A stretch of 64,000 nt of DNA from an uncultured Clostridia bacterium (GCA_947166385.1 CAMVEB010000001.1:292649-356648), one strand, 5' to 3'. Shown: positions 53,518 through 63,680, numbered from the stretch's first letter. Numbers and translations are program-made. Notes: generated by a model not told the origin, from the letters alone.

Positions 53518-54667
53518 TTACTGGTGATCCTCGCTCTTTCTGATCCTGTGCGTCTTGCCGTCGCTGCCGAGATAGGTGTTCTCGCCGGAATACGGTTTCA
53601 GCTTTCCGGAGGAGATCATTTCGATGACAACCTCAGCAATCGCCGGGTCAAACTGGGTGCCGGAGCAGCGTTTAAACTCTCCGATAATCACATCCAGCGA
53701 GAACGGCTCCTTGTAGACACGCTTGGACGCCATGGCGTCGAAGCAGTCAGCGCAGCAGATGATTCTGACGATGAACGGGATGTTTTCGCCGCTGAGGCCT
53801 TCGGGATAGCCGGCTCCGTCAAAACGCTCGTGATGGGATTTTGCGCCTTCCACAATCTGCGGGATGGTGGAGATGCCTTTCAGGATCGCAGCTCCGCGGG
53901 TGGTATGGCTCTTCATCACCTTGAACTCCTCATCGGTCAGCCTGCCCGGCTTGTTCAGGATGCTGTCGGGAATGGCGATCTTGCCGATATCGTGCAGCAG
54001 GGCGATATAGTAAATATTGTCGAGCTCATCCGCCTGCATTCCCATGCTTTCCGCAATCTGTCTGGAATAGTACCCGACGCGGATGGAATGGCCGTTCGTG
54101 TATTCGTCCTTGGCGTCGATGGTCCGGGCAATGGCTTGGATCGACTCCAGCGTGATGTTCTTGTATTCCAGCTGACGCTTCAGAGACTGCTTTGTCTTGA
54201 AGCGAATGATCAGGAACGAAATCAGCGACAGTAGCGCGCCCGCAAACAACAGGACAAGAACCCAGAACCACCACTGCTCATGGAACTGCTTATCCTTCTC
54301 CAGATGGATCAGAACCCGGTTGGACTCCTGGCCGTATTCGTCCGTCACATAGAAATGGAAATCGTAGCTTCCGCCGGGAAGATTTGTGTAGTATATGCTC
54401 CAGTTATCGTCCGTATAGCTCGTGTAATCCGTGTCTATCCCATCCAGCTTGTAATAGGCCGTATAGCCGTTGTTCGGCAGGAATCCGAGGACGGAAAGAT
54501 TGAAGCCCACACGGGATACATCCTTCCCCAGCCTGATACTCTCCCCGTAGGTATGCACCCCGTCAAGATCGACAGAGGACAGCGCAACCCGGACCGGAAC
54601 ATGGACATCCCTTGTGATGTTCAGCTTGTAGACATAAATGCAGAAAACGCTTTTTCATCCTTCTCAT
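53518..54667 (-). pseudogene. Y_Y_Y/HD-GYP protein, N-terminal sensor lost (frameshifted)
   Basis: The main frame (from about 54655) encodes a Y_Y_Y domain (GYTAYYKLDGIDTDYTSYTD), one membrane helix (FWVLVLLFAGALLSLISFLI) and an HD-GYP phosphodiesterase domain with LLHDIGKIAIPDSILNKPG and HHERFDGAGYPEGL; this is the c-di-GMP-cleaving module. Y_Y_Y domains normally follow a large two-component-regulator beta-propeller, missing here. The frame lacks an ATG and is closed by a stop near 54655, while a different frame just upstream starts MRRMKKRFLHLCL at 54667, like a signal peptide. I infer an out-of-frame internal deletion. A GTG at 54558 could give a shortened active protein. Confidence 0.55.
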
Positions 54668-54894
54668 CCAGCCTGTCAGGGCTCCTTTTCGTTGTGCTGC
54701 GTCTGTTCCGTCGGGCTTCCGGGCCTTTGCTCCCGATTCGGATCAGGCAGAGACGTTCCCCTTGAAAGCCGTACTTTTAATAGTACAACAGATTGCGGAA
54801 AAATGGAATAGGCTGCGGAGAGGACGCTCAGGATTTTTTCTGCACCGGAACCGCGCCGGAGGTGAACCGGCGGGCAGCACAGCTAAAGGAGGAT
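54668..54894. other. Intergenic; orphan promoter and ribosome site
   Basis: On the plus strand TTGAAA near 54760 and AAAGGAGG 6 nt before ATG 54899 precede only a 31-codon frame that runs antisense to the MFS gene. This looks like the surviving start of a deleted gene. GTACT/AGTAC near 54770 is a small inverted repeat. No other gene is seen. Confidence 0.35.
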
Positions 54895-56196
54895 CTATAT
54901 GGATTTAACTTGCCTGTTCGTCAACATCATAATGGCTGTGACTGTAAAACCGGCCGCGCAGACGGTCAGCAGCGTGGAGCTGCCAAATGCCTGAAGCGCC
55001 GCGCCTGCCAGGACGGAAGCAATCGGGATCATTCCCTGTGAGCAGATGCTCAGGAGACTGCTCACCTTGCTGAGCTTGTCTCTTTCCACCCTGCTTTGTA
55101 TCGTTGTGCTGAGCGGGATGTTGATAAACGAGAGCAGAAAGCCCACCGCAAGGCATCCGGCGCAGAACAGCAATAAGAATCCGTTGATTGAGACGCCGCG
55201 ATCCACAAACCACCAGTATCCGGCTGCCAGTACAATCATCACCCCCGAAAACACACAGAGTCTTACGGCCACCTTGTGCCCGCATTTTTCCTCCTGCTTC
55301 CTCGCGCTGAGAATCGCGGCTCCGATCAGGGAACTGGCGCCGATACAGACGCTGAACACAGACGACCATAATTCGGGTTTCAGCAAGCTGCTGAAGAGAT
55401 AGGACGGAGCGGATTGCAGATCGGTTTTAATAAAATATGGTATAAAATTCCCCGTTGCGGGCGTGATGAAGAAATTGATGAACAGGACAGAGCCCATGAT
55501 GGCCAGGAGCGCCTTCTGGCTCTTCAGATACCGAATGCCCTCCTTCATGTCCGAAACAGCAAGCCTGAGCGTGATAGGTTCCGGAGAAGGCGTATGCTCA
55601 TAGCGAATCATCATTTCCGAGATGCCGGAGATGATAAAGCAAACGCCTACCGCCAGAAAGAGCACATTCAGCGGCAGCGCCGCATACAGCAAACCCGCCA
55701 GCACAACACCGAGGATTGTTTCCAGGGAGTTCTTGATGGAAAAATAAGCGTTCGCCTGCTGCAGCTGCTCGGATTCCACAATGTTTGGCAGCATCGCTCC
55801 CGCGGCAGGGGTGAAGATGCCGCTGACGATATTTCCCAGAATGCCGAGAACAAACAGGATCACGATATGCGCTGTCGGCGATGGCAGAATCATCATAAAT
55901 ACCGTCGCCAGTACGATGATCCCGCCCTTGATATAATCGCAGACATACATGATTTTTGCTTTATTGACCCGATCTCCCAGAACACCGCCAACCGGCGTGA
56001 ACAGCAGCATCGCCGCTCCGCACAGGGCAAGATACACCCCCTGCAGGAAAGCGTTGTTTCCGCTGATTTCCAGGATGTAGAAACCGACCGCGAAATTGTA
56101 CAGAAGCGCACCCAGTTCTGACACCAGCGCTCCCAGAAATATCAGGCGGTAATTCCTGTTCGCAAATACATTGACAGTTTTATTCTCATTGGTCAT
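54895..56196 (-). CDS. MFS transporter (macrolide/drug efflux type)
   Basis: 433 residues, twelve predicted helices. Motif A appears as GGVLGDRVNKAKIM between helices 2 and 3, and the start NRNYRLIFLGALVSELG resembles the MFS_3/MefA-like efflux group. Probably exports a small toxic molecule with protons. Its ATG lies inside the last codons of the upstream regulator gene, so it is translationally coupled to it. Confidence 0.88.
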   Translation of the reverse strand: MTNENKTVNVFANRNYRLIFLGALVSELGALLYNFAVGFYILEISGNNAFLQGVYLALCGAAMLLFTPVGGVLGDRVNKAKIMYVCDYIKGGIIVLATVFMMILPSPTAHIVILFVLGILGNIVSGIFTPAAGAMLPNIVESEQLQQANAYFSIKNSLETILGVVLAGLLYAALPLNVLFLAVGVCFIISGISEMMIRYEHTPSPEPITLRLAVSDMKEGIRYLKSQKALLAIMGSVLFINFFITPATGNFIPYFIKTDLQSAPSYLFSSLLKPELWSSVFSVCIGASSLIGAAILSARKQEEKCGHKVAVRLCVFSGVMIVLAAGYWWFVDRGVSINGFLLLFCAGCLAVGFLLSFINIPLSTTIQSRVERDKLSKVSSLLSICSQGMIPIASVLAGAALQAFGSSTLLTVCAAGFTVTAIMMLTNRQVKSI

Positions 56197-57262
56197 CACG
56201 GATCATCTCCTTCCATCTTTGGGACAATTCCTGATTCCCCAACATGTTCAGGAATGTCTCGACGCTGTCGGCCGCTGTTGCTCCCAGACCATCGATCAGA
56301 ACGACTTCATTGTGAAACGCAGGAAAGCTGAGCGTCTGTATTCCATAATCAGGCGAGGCATCAAACAGCCGGACTCCTGTATTGACTTCGCTCAGGTACG
56401 CTGTTGTCTTTTCCATATCCCCTTCCAGTGAACAGATATGCGCCATCATGGCGAGCAAGATGACCATGAGTTTATCGGTGAAATCAGCCTTTTTCCCTTC
56501 TTTCAGCGGGGACAGGAAGTCAATAACGCCGGACAGCAATTTTCTTGCGGAATCATAATTCCCCTGTGAAGACAAAACAATCGCATGACCTACAACCGAA
56601 TTAACCAGACCGATCGTACTCCGCAGTATTGCCTTTGCAAGGAATGGCTCCGATTCATCCGTTCTCTTCAGATACAATGCCAGCACAATGCCAATTGCAT
56701 CGCTGAAAATTCCCCCCGCATTGTTCCTTTTCAGCAGCTCGACGCTTTTTTCCCGTTCGTCCAGATGCATATATGCATTTGCCATCTCGCCGATAATTGT
56801 CTGCTCACTGATTTCCGGATCATGATTCTGCGGGATCAGCCGTCTGGCCTGCTCAAACAGTTCCAGCGCCCGTCTGGTTTCAGAATGGTCTTTACTCCCC
56901 ACCCCGAAGAAGGCATATACCTGAGCGCAGCCATGAACCACCTCAAAAGAATTCGGATACTTTTTGAGCGCTTTTTCCGCTTCCGACAGCGCCTCGGGAT
57001 TCCTGACGCGACAGTATTCCGTCAATCGCTGTTCGATTGCGGACACGCTGTTGTCTTTCATCCGGTACCCCAGAAGCGCATCCATGGAGGTATCGAAAAA
57101 ATCAGCAATTTCAACCATCATGCCAAGTTCCGGTATGGATTGCCCCGATTCCCATTTGTACACGGCGCCGACGGTTACGCCCAGGGCTTCGGCAAGCTGA
57201 TCCTGGGTAAGCCTTCGTTCTTTCCGAAAAGCGCGGATGTTCTCGGCAAGCGTCAATTTCAT
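56186..57262 (-). CDS. XRE-family regulator with TPR-like domain
   Basis: 358 residues. HTH_3 at about 5-60 (LTQDQLAEALGVTVGAVYKW and ESGQSIPEL), then helical repeats to the end, as in Rgg- or PlcR-like or clostridial TPR regulators that sense peptides. Directly upstream of, and overlapping, the MFS gene, so it probably controls its own operon. Confidence 0.85.
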   Translation of the reverse strand: MKLTLAENIRAFRKERRLTQDQLAEALGVTVGAVYKWESGQSIPELGMMVEIADFFDTSMDALLGYRMKDNSVSAIEQRLTEYCRVRNPEALSEAEKALKKYPNSFEVVHGCAQVYAFFGVGSKDHSETRRALELFEQARRLIPQNHDPEISEQTIIGEMANAYMHLDEREKSVELLKRNNAGGIFSDAIGIVLALYLKRTDESEPFLAKAILRSTIGLVNSVVGHAIVLSSQGNYDSARKLLSGVIDFLSPLKEGKKADFTDKLMVILLAMMAHICSLEGDMEKTTAYLSEVNTGVRLFDASPDYGIQTLSFPAFHNEVVLIDGLGATAADSVETFLNMLGNQELSQRWKEMIRDDQ

Positions 57263-57470
57263 CTCTTCTGACCTCCGGATTCATGATTCGGCTTTATTAT
57301 ATTCTGAAACAGAAGTGAAGGGAAGACATTACCAATACCAATAAGAAAAAACTTTTACATACTGTCAGTATGGATCATCGATTCCCGGGCAAACGACAAG
57401 AATCCCGGGCGGGATGAGGAATGCTGATCGAATGCATCAGAGAAATAAGGCTGATGCGAGTGGCCAATGT

Positions 57471-60194
57471 TTACTTCATCCACCAGGTTTTCCTGTGGTC
57501 GTAAACATTCACCCCGGACTGCAGGTATCTGATCAGGATTTCCGCGCAGGCACGGCTGTCGCTGTCAGCCTTGTGATGATCCAGCCCGATCTGGTAATAG
57601 CTGCACATCTCATTCAGCCGATGGCTGATCTCCGGCAGAATTTTCCTGCCGATCTGAACGGTGCAGATATAGGAAGCTCTCGTCTTCCAAGAGATGCCAT
57701 AGTCATTCAGGCACTTCTTCAGGACGCCCAGATCAAAAGGAGCGTTGTGCGCGACAAGAACCCCGCTGGACATCATCTGTTTGATCCCCGGCCACAACTG
57801 TCCGAAGGTCGGCGCGGCGGCAACGGTCTCCGCGCTGATTCCTGTCAGCTCCGTATTGAAGGAATCAAACGGCTCCTCCGGATTCACATAGCTGAAGAAT
57901 TCCTCTGTGACAGCACCGTGATCCACAACCGTGATGCCAATGGCGCTCATGCGGTCGTTCCTGGCGTTGGGCGTCTCCACATCAAAACAGATAAAGCGAT
58001 TGCTGCGGATTCCCACCTGCGCGATCCCGCCGGCAGGACTGTCTGTCACCCTTCCGGACAGCCTCTCCGCCAGCAGGGTATTCCGCCTGTCCACCGTCTG
58101 GTTTTTGACGCAGTAAGCGACAGCCTTTTTCTGGCCAACCAGCACCAGTGCCTTCCTGGCTCTGGTGACGCCGGTATACAGAAGATTACGCTGCAGCATG
58201 GCAAAATGGGTCATCATCACCGGCATGACGACGATGGGATATTCCGCTCCCTGGGCCTTATGGACGGTTGTCGCGTATGCCAGAACAATCTCATCCAGTT
58301 CGGCCGCGTCATACGCGACACGGCGGTCATCAAAAAGGATCGTCACGGTCCTCTCATCCATGTCGATTCCCTGAATGGTTCCTATATCGCCGTTGAAGAC
58401 TTCCTTATCATAGTTATTCCGGATCTGCATGACCTTGTCCCCTGGCCGGAACGCACAGCCGGCCCGGTGCAGTTCCGGGGCAGCATTCCCCTGCCTGTCG
58501 GTCACAGACGGATTGATGGCCGCCTGCAGCGCCTGATTCAGATTTGCCGCGCCGACCACTCCGCGCTGCATCGGCGTAAGCACCTGGATGAGCTGCGGAG
58601 AAACGCCGTAAAACTTCGGCAGCCGGTTCCGCACCAGATCAACAATCAACGAAGCCGCCTTCTCCGGTTCCTCCGCGCTCTGGAAGAAGAAATCGGTTCC
58701 TTTTCCGTTCGACAGGTCAGGATACTCCCCATGGTTGATTTTGTGGGCATTGGTGATAATCCTGCTGGACGCGGCCTGCCTGAAAATCTTTGTCAGCGTG
58801 ACAACCGGGAAGACAGCGCTTTCGATGAGATCCCGCAGGACGTTCCCGGCGCCGACGGACGGCAGCTGATCCACATCGCCAACCAGAATGACGCGCATGG
58901 AATCCGGCACAGCCCGCAGAAGGGCGTACATCAGCATCGCGTCCACCATCGAGCATTCATCAACAATCAGGACATCGCCTTCCAGCGGATGATCCTCTTT
59001 CCTTTTGTAGCCCTCCGGCGGTTTGAACTCCAGCAGGCGGTGAATGGTCTTTGCCTCCATGCTGGTGACTTCGGAAAGGCGCTTTGCCGCGCGGCCGGTC
59101 GGCGCGGCAAGCAGGATCTTCATGCCTGCGAAAGAACGGATCATCCCCATGGTCGTGGTGCTCTTGCCTGTCCCCGGGCCACCTGTCAGAATCAGAATCT
59201 TGCTTGTTCTCGCCGCCTGGATGGCCTGGAGCTGAACTTCGTCATATTCCAACCCGTTAGCCATCTGCATCTGCCTGCCGACCGGCTTTGCCGGGGCGGT
59301 TTCGCTGATCTTTCTCAGTCTTTTGCATATGCCGATCTCGGAATAAAAGAACGGCGGGAGATAAATCGCATCCTCCTCGCTGTCAGGGATCCGGACAATG
59401 ATCACATCCTCCGCCTGGATCATCTCATTCAGCGCGTCGGTCAGAAGATCCGTGCTGACATCAAGCAGCGTTGATCCCGTTTCGATCAGCTGTTCTCTTT
59501 CCGCATAGCAGTGGCCTTCCTCTGCCAGCTTGTTCAGCGTGTACATCAGGCCGCTGCGCAGCCTGTCATACCTGTCTTTCCCAAAGCCCAGTTTTGCCGC
59601 GATCGTATCCGCCGTTTTGAATCCGATACCCCAGATATCATCCGCGAGGCGGTATGGATTCTCACGAACGATATCGATGCTTTCCGGCCCGTAGTGCCTG
59701 TATATTTTTGTGGCGTGCGCCGTGCTGACATCATGTCCCTGCAGGAAGAGCATGATGTTCCTGATCTCTTTCTGCTCCGCCCACGATTTTTTGATACTCT
59801 CCACCCTGACCTTCCCGATGCCGGGAACCCGGATCAGATCGTCAGGTCTGTCTTCAATGACTGTTAACGTATCAGCGCCGAATTCCCGCACAATGCGCCT
59901 GGCAAACATCGGCCCGATGCCCTTCACCAGCCCGGAACCAAGATATTTCTCGATGCCGTAAACGGTCGCCGGCAGGGTTTCTTCGAAGGTGTCCATGGAA
60001 AACTGCCGCCCGTATCTGGCATCCATGCGCCATTCCCCGGTCATGGAAAGGACAGAGCCCACGTGAACATCCGGCATCGCGCCAACGACTGTAATGAGAT
60101 CCTGACAGTCCTCGGCGCTGCACCTGATGACAGAATATCCGTTCTGCTCATTCCGGTATGTGATCCGTTCAACAACGCAGCGCAGCCGTTCCAT
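57471..60194 (-). CDS. recD2: RecD2-type helicase fused to a DnaQ-like 3'-5' exonuclease
   Basis: 907 residues. N-terminal OB and HhH part (GLVKGIGPMFARRIV, IRVPGIGKVRVESI), then the SF1B helicase: Walker A GGPGTGKST (338-346), LAAPTGRAAKRL, DECSMVD (Walker B), GDVDQLPSVGAGNVL, and TVHKAQGAEYPIVV with TGVTRARKAL. The usual RecD2 ends near 740. Here residues 734-907 add an RNase T/DnaQ exonuclease with all five acid/base residues: FDVET, HNAPFD, and HKADSDSRA. The fusion couples 5'-3' unwinding with 3' trimming. Alone, apart from the downstream LRR gene. Confidence 0.92.
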   Translation of the reverse strand: MERLRCVVERITYRNEQNGYSVIRCSAEDCQDLITVVGAMPDVHVGSVLSMTGEWRMDARYGRQFSMDTFEETLPATVYGIEKYLGSGLVKGIGPMFARRIVREFGADTLTVIEDRPDDLIRVPGIGKVRVESIKKSWAEQKEIRNIMLFLQGHDVSTAHATKIYRHYGPESIDIVRENPYRLADDIWGIGFKTADTIAAKLGFGKDRYDRLRSGLMYTLNKLAEEGHCYAEREQLIETGSTLLDVSTDLLTDALNEMIQAEDVIIVRIPDSEEDAIYLPPFFYSEIGICKRLRKISETAPAKPVGRQMQMANGLEYDEVQLQAIQAARTSKILILTGGPGTGKSTTTMGMIRSFAGMKILLAAPTGRAAKRLSEVTSMEAKTIHRLLEFKPPEGYKRKEDHPLEGDVLIVDECSMVDAMLMYALLRAVPDSMRVILVGDVDQLPSVGAGNVLRDLIESAVFPVVTLTKIFRQAASSRIITNAHKINHGEYPDLSNGKGTDFFFQSAEEPEKAASLIVDLVRNRLPKFYGVSPQLIQVLTPMQRGVVGAANLNQALQAAINPSVTDRQGNAAPELHRAGCAFRPGDKVMQIRNNYDKEVFNGDIGTIQGIDMDERTVTILFDDRRVAYDAAELDEIVLAYATTVHKAQGAEYPIVVMPVMMTHFAMLQRNLLYTGVTRARKALVLVGQKKAVAYCVKNQTVDRRNTLLAERLSGRVTDSPAGGIAQVGIRSNRFICFDVETPNARNDRMSAIGITVVDHGAVTEEFFSYVNPEEPFDSFNTELTGISAETVAAAPTFGQLWPGIKQMMSSGVLVAHNAPFDLGVLKKCLNDYGISWKTRASYICTVQIGRKILPEISHRLNEMCSYYQIGLDHHKADSDSRACAEILIRYLQSGVNVYDHRKTWWMK

Positions 60195-60304
60195 ATTCCA
60201 TCACCCCGCTTTCTGCCAGATTTCCCGTTGAGTATATCATGATCAAGGGGAAAAAGGTAGAACCAATGTTTTTGTTCGTTTCCCGGCCACTGCCGGGCGA
60301 ACAG

Positions 60305-60337
60305 AAAAAAAGACTGCCGCCCGCGGTGGACGGCAAT
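60305..60337 (-). terminator. Terminator after the LRR gene
   Basis: On the minus strand TGCCGTCC pairs with GGGCGGCA (one G-U) around ACCGC, followed by a T-run. Confidence 0.75.
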
Positions 60338-60389
60338 CCGAACTGGACGATCTCCCGGAAATCGGTGGGATCTTCATGAACAATCACCC

Positions 60390-61117
60390 TCATTGAAACT
60401 TTGCGTCCTTGCTGATCCCCTTCTTCGTCAGGAGCTTTTTATAGGTTTTCATCAAACCCCTGGGGCATGTGACAGTCGGCGCAGTGCCTGCATTTGTAAA
60501 AGCCTCCGCGCCAATCGTCTTATTTGTCAGCCTTTTCGTCTTAATGACGATTTTATCCAATTTGAAACAGGCGAAGAATGCTCTGTAGCCAATATTCTTA
60601 ACTTTTTTTCCAATCATCAGTGTATTCAAGGCCGAGCAGCCCTCAAATGCTCCGGAACCGATGCTGGTTACACTGGAAGGAATGTCAATACGCTGTAAAG
60701 CGAGACAGCATCCGAACGCACCGTTGGCTATGATTTTCACCTTTGATGGAATTGTAAACTTCGTCAAATGGACACTAAATGAAAATGCATATTCGCCAAT
60801 TCTGGTCAGCTTACTATTCTTCGGAATCCTGACTTCCGTCGTAGCGGCGTTAAGAAAAGCTCCATTCCCAATACTGGTCACTTCATATCCAATCACTATT
60901 TTTTTCACTGGATCGTTCAGCCATGGCGGAAAATCTCTTTGTTATAGTCCACCATGTCTCCGGATCCGGAAATGGTTAATACCCCCTGATCAGACAGCTT
61001 CCATGTGAGATTATCCCCATCCTTGCCACAGGTTCCGGATTTCTCTGCCGCGGATACAGCACAGATGATGCTCAGTGAGAGAATCATCAGGACTACGAAC
61101 CACAGTTTTTTCCGCAT
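60390..61117 (-). pseudogene. Exported BspA-type leucine-rich repeat protein, single-base frameshift
   Basis: Frame 1 from ATG 61117 gives a signal peptide (to AVSAA) and the typical start GTCGKDGDNLTWKLSDQGVL then TISGSGDM, but stops at 60917. Frame 2, from about 60945 to 60390, continues as DFPPWLND and then LRR_5 repeats (VTSIGNGAFLNA, KVKIIANGAFGC, SSVTSIGSGAFEGCSAL). Adding one A in the AAA run near 60945 joins them into about 242 residues. It could be a true frameshift mutation, a sequencing error at a homopolymer, or phase variation. BspA-like proteins bind host or microbial surfaces. Confidence 0.75.
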
Positions 61118-61218
61118 ATCATCTGCCCCTCTCATTTCGGATAACGGCTTTTGCACTTTTCCCTTAAATTGGTAAATTATAGCAGAATATGTCATATTCT
61201 GTAAAGAGAAAAATAAAT

Positions 61219-62046
61219 CTATGGCAGATGCCGCGAGACGCCAAGCAACCATTTTGCAACACCATCTTCTTCATTGCTTTCGATGACACCTGTCGCAATC
61301 GCTTTCAATTCGTCGACCGCATTTTCCACCGCATAGCATTCGTCTGAGATTTCAAACATCGGGATATCGTTGATGGCATCCCCGAAGGAAATCACCCGGC
61401 TGCATCCCCACATTTCCTTCAGCTTCAGGATCGCGTTCGCCTTGGATGCCTTCGCCGGCATGATCTCACACCAGTATTCCGGGCGATACAGTTCCTGCTG
61501 CAGCGTGCATCGAAAACGGAGATCACCGGAAAACAGATCATATACCGGCTGCAGTTCATCTTTTTCACCGATACAGGTATAGTAAAATATGTTGCCCTGA
61601 TACAGCGAATCCGGATCATGGACAGCCCTGAACCGCCTGTCTCCCCTTCTGTTGTTCAGATATCTGCGAATCCCGTCATTTTCATGCTGCGGAATCCAGG
61701 ATACCTTTTCCACACCGCTGATAAAAGAATAAACAAGGGGACTGATCCGGTACCTGTCCAGGATCTCTCTGACCCTGCTTCTTTCGTCATCCGTAAATCC
61801 TTCCCCGGACAGAATTTCCCCGGTAGAAGGCTGAATAATAAACGCGCCGTTATAGGCAATCACCGGAATCTTTGTGCTCAGCCCTTCGGTGACCCTGGAG
61901 GCGGATACCAGGGATCTGGCTGTCGCATAGGTGAACAGCAAACCTTTGTCTACCAGTTCGTTAATGACGCGGACGCTGAACGGACTGATACGATCCTGCC
62001 TGTTCAGCAATGTCCCGTCAAGATCCGTGACATACAGTTCCTTCAT
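61219..62046 (-). CDS. Cof-type HAD-IIB phosphatase
   Basis: 275 residues. HAD motif I DLDGTLL at residues 8-14, motif II ATARS, motif III Lys in AKASKANAI, and motif IV GDAINDIPM. The IIB cap sits between. Dephosphorylates small sugar phosphates or cofactors; the substrate is unknown. Confidence 0.92.
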   Translation of the reverse strand: MKELYVTDLDGTLLNRQDRISPFSVRVINELVDKGLLFTYATARSLVSASRVTEGLSTKIPVIAYNGAFIIQPSTGEILSGEGFTDDERSRVREILDRYRISPLVYSFISGVEKVSWIPQHENDGIRRYLNNRRGDRRFRAVHDPDSLYQGNIFYYTCIGEKDELQPVYDLFSGDLRFRCTLQQELYRPEYWCEIMPAKASKANAILKLKEMWGCSRVISFGDAINDIPMFEISDECYAVENAVDELKAIATGVIESNEEDGVAKWLLGVSRHLP

Positions 62047-62356
62047 GATTCAGTGCCTCTTCTGATCCGATCTAGCTCAGCTGCATAGATGCAAAATCAG
62101 ATAGTGTCCTCCTTTTTGTCATACGGTTCAACCGGATTTTTCCACACGAAGGGGCAGCTGGCTTGGAACATTTCTACGTTCAATGATCAAAACCCTTTTC
62201 CTGCCATGACTTATACCGAAGGCTCACACTGCTCATTGACCACGCGCCGTCCCCCCGGATGACCGATCCCCGAAGAAGACTGGTCAAGACTCCATTCAGA
62301 TGATATACTTTGTATCGCGCAGAAACAGCGGAACAAAAGCGCAGAAAGAAGGGAGA
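62047..62356. other. Intergenic spacer
   Basis: Divergent spacer between the HAD and TSUP genes. Possible plus-strand -10 box TATACT near 62302. No gene or structured RNA recognised. Confidence 0.4.
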
Positions 62357-63118
62357 ATGATGCCGCTGACACCGGTTTCTTTTCTGATTGTCTGCCCGCT
62401 TCTGTTTCTCGCGGGCCTTGTTGATGCGATCGGCGGCGGCGGTGGATTGATTTCTCTGCCCGCCTATCTCCTAACGGGACTTCCGATCCATCAGGCCATT
62501 GCCACAAACAAGCTGTCGTCTTCATGCGGAACTTCCCTCTCCACTTTCCGTTTTTTTCGGCATGGACTGATTAATCTGAAACTGGCGGTTCCGTCTGTCG
62601 TTGCTGCGCTTGTGGGCTCTTCGCTGGGTGCGCACCTGTCCCTGCTGATCAGCGAACAGATCATGAAATACGTTCTGTTCGCGGTTTTGCCCATTGCTGC
62701 CTTTTTTGTTCTCAACCGTCATCTGTTCAAAGATCACAGCGAAGGGGCCGTTTTCGACAGAAGGACATTGATCATCTGTATTCTTTCGGCATTCATCATC
62801 GGCGGTTATGACGGATTCTACGGGCCCGGTACGGGAACTTTCCTGATCATCGCCTTTACTGTTTTTGCAGGAATGTCTGTTTCCGCATCCAATGCGCAGG
62901 CAAAAGTCATCAATCTGACATCCAATCTTTCGTCCCTGGTGGTCTTCCTGTTGAACGGACAGGTTGTTTTCCTGCTGGGGCTTGCCGGAGCCCTCTGCAA
63001 TATGGCCGGAAATTATGTAGGATCAGGATTGGCACTCTCCAACGGAGCAAAGATTGTGCGCCCGGTGATTGTGATCGTATTGGTGTTGCTGTTTTTGAAG
63101 ATTCTCTTTGGATTCTGA
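62357..63118 (+). CDS. TSUP family transporter (TauE/SafE)
   Basis: 253 residues, eight predicted helices in two related halves, each opening with the family motif: AGLVDAIGGGGGLISLPAYL and GGYDGFYGPGTGTFLIIAF. Exports or imports sulfite, sulfoacetate or another organosulfur anion. Start 62357 (or 62360) lies directly behind AAGGGAG. Confidence 0.9.
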   Translation: MMPLTPVSFLIVCPLLFLAGLVDAIGGGGGLISLPAYLLTGLPIHQAIATNKLSSSCGTSLSTFRFFRHGLINLKLAVPSVVAALVGSSLGAHLSLLISEQIMKYVLFAVLPIAAFFVLNRHLFKDHSEGAVFDRRTLIICILSAFIIGGYDGFYGPGTGTFLIIAFTVFAGMSVSASNAQAKVINLTSNLSSLVVFLLNGQVVFLLGLAGALCNMAGNYVGSGLALSNGAKIVRPVIVIVLVLLFLKILFGF

Positions 63119-63133
63119 ACTCACCGGGGGGAT

Positions 63134-63466
63134 TTAAAACCGAACTTCATCAGACTTTTTTTCATACTTCCGGGCCAAATTGTACTTCGGATCGTCTTCC
63201 GGAAAGTGTATGGTCGGAACATTCGCCATCATGGCAGCCTTCATCGCCTGCAGCTCCGGATTCGGCGCCGCTTTCACGGCGGTGTGTTTCTATGTTTTCC
63301 GCTGATGCAGTTCTGCTTTCCGGGCCTCAACCCTGGCGTGAATGGCGTTCAGCTTCTGCTCATGTTCCGCTCTGCGCGCTTCCATCCTGGCATGGATCGC
63401 GATGATCCTCTGCTCCCGTTCCGCCCTGCGGCTCTCCCGGATTGCCAGCTTTCTTTCCCAGTTCAT
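63134..63466 (-). pseudogene. Charged coiled-coil protein interrupted by an in-frame TAG
   Basis: The frame from ATG 63466 (GGGAGG 5 nt upstream) encodes 58 residues of a highly charged coiled coil with an imperfect repeat (AIHARMEARRAEHEQ and AIHARVEARKAELHQ), then TAG at 63290-63292. The same frame continues without another stop for 51 more codons, reading AAPNPELQAMKAAMMANVP, THFPEDDPKYNLARKYEKK-like sequence, to TAA at 63134. The open reading and protein-like composition on both sides suggest one 110-residue gene with an amber change. A functional 58-residue product is possible. Family unknown. Confidence 0.6.
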
Positions 63467-63680
63467 ACTTCCTCCCTGGCAGCAGTCATCCGATTCTTTC
63501 GATATACACGGAAAAGAAGAATCGAATCGGTCATATCCCTGACCGTGAAAACAATATACAGTGTCCGGAATAAAGAATACAGATCCAAAGCAGAAAAATA
63601 CGGCAGGTTATTCCTCCCCCGGTCCTATTTTTGTTCCCTGTTTTTTCCCGGGAAACGAGGCGGATGTGAGGGGTAAAGAG

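Noticed and set aside
57414..59474. Long plus-strand frame opposite the RecD2 gene
   Set aside because: Shadow of the helicase frame, with no motif or ribosome site.
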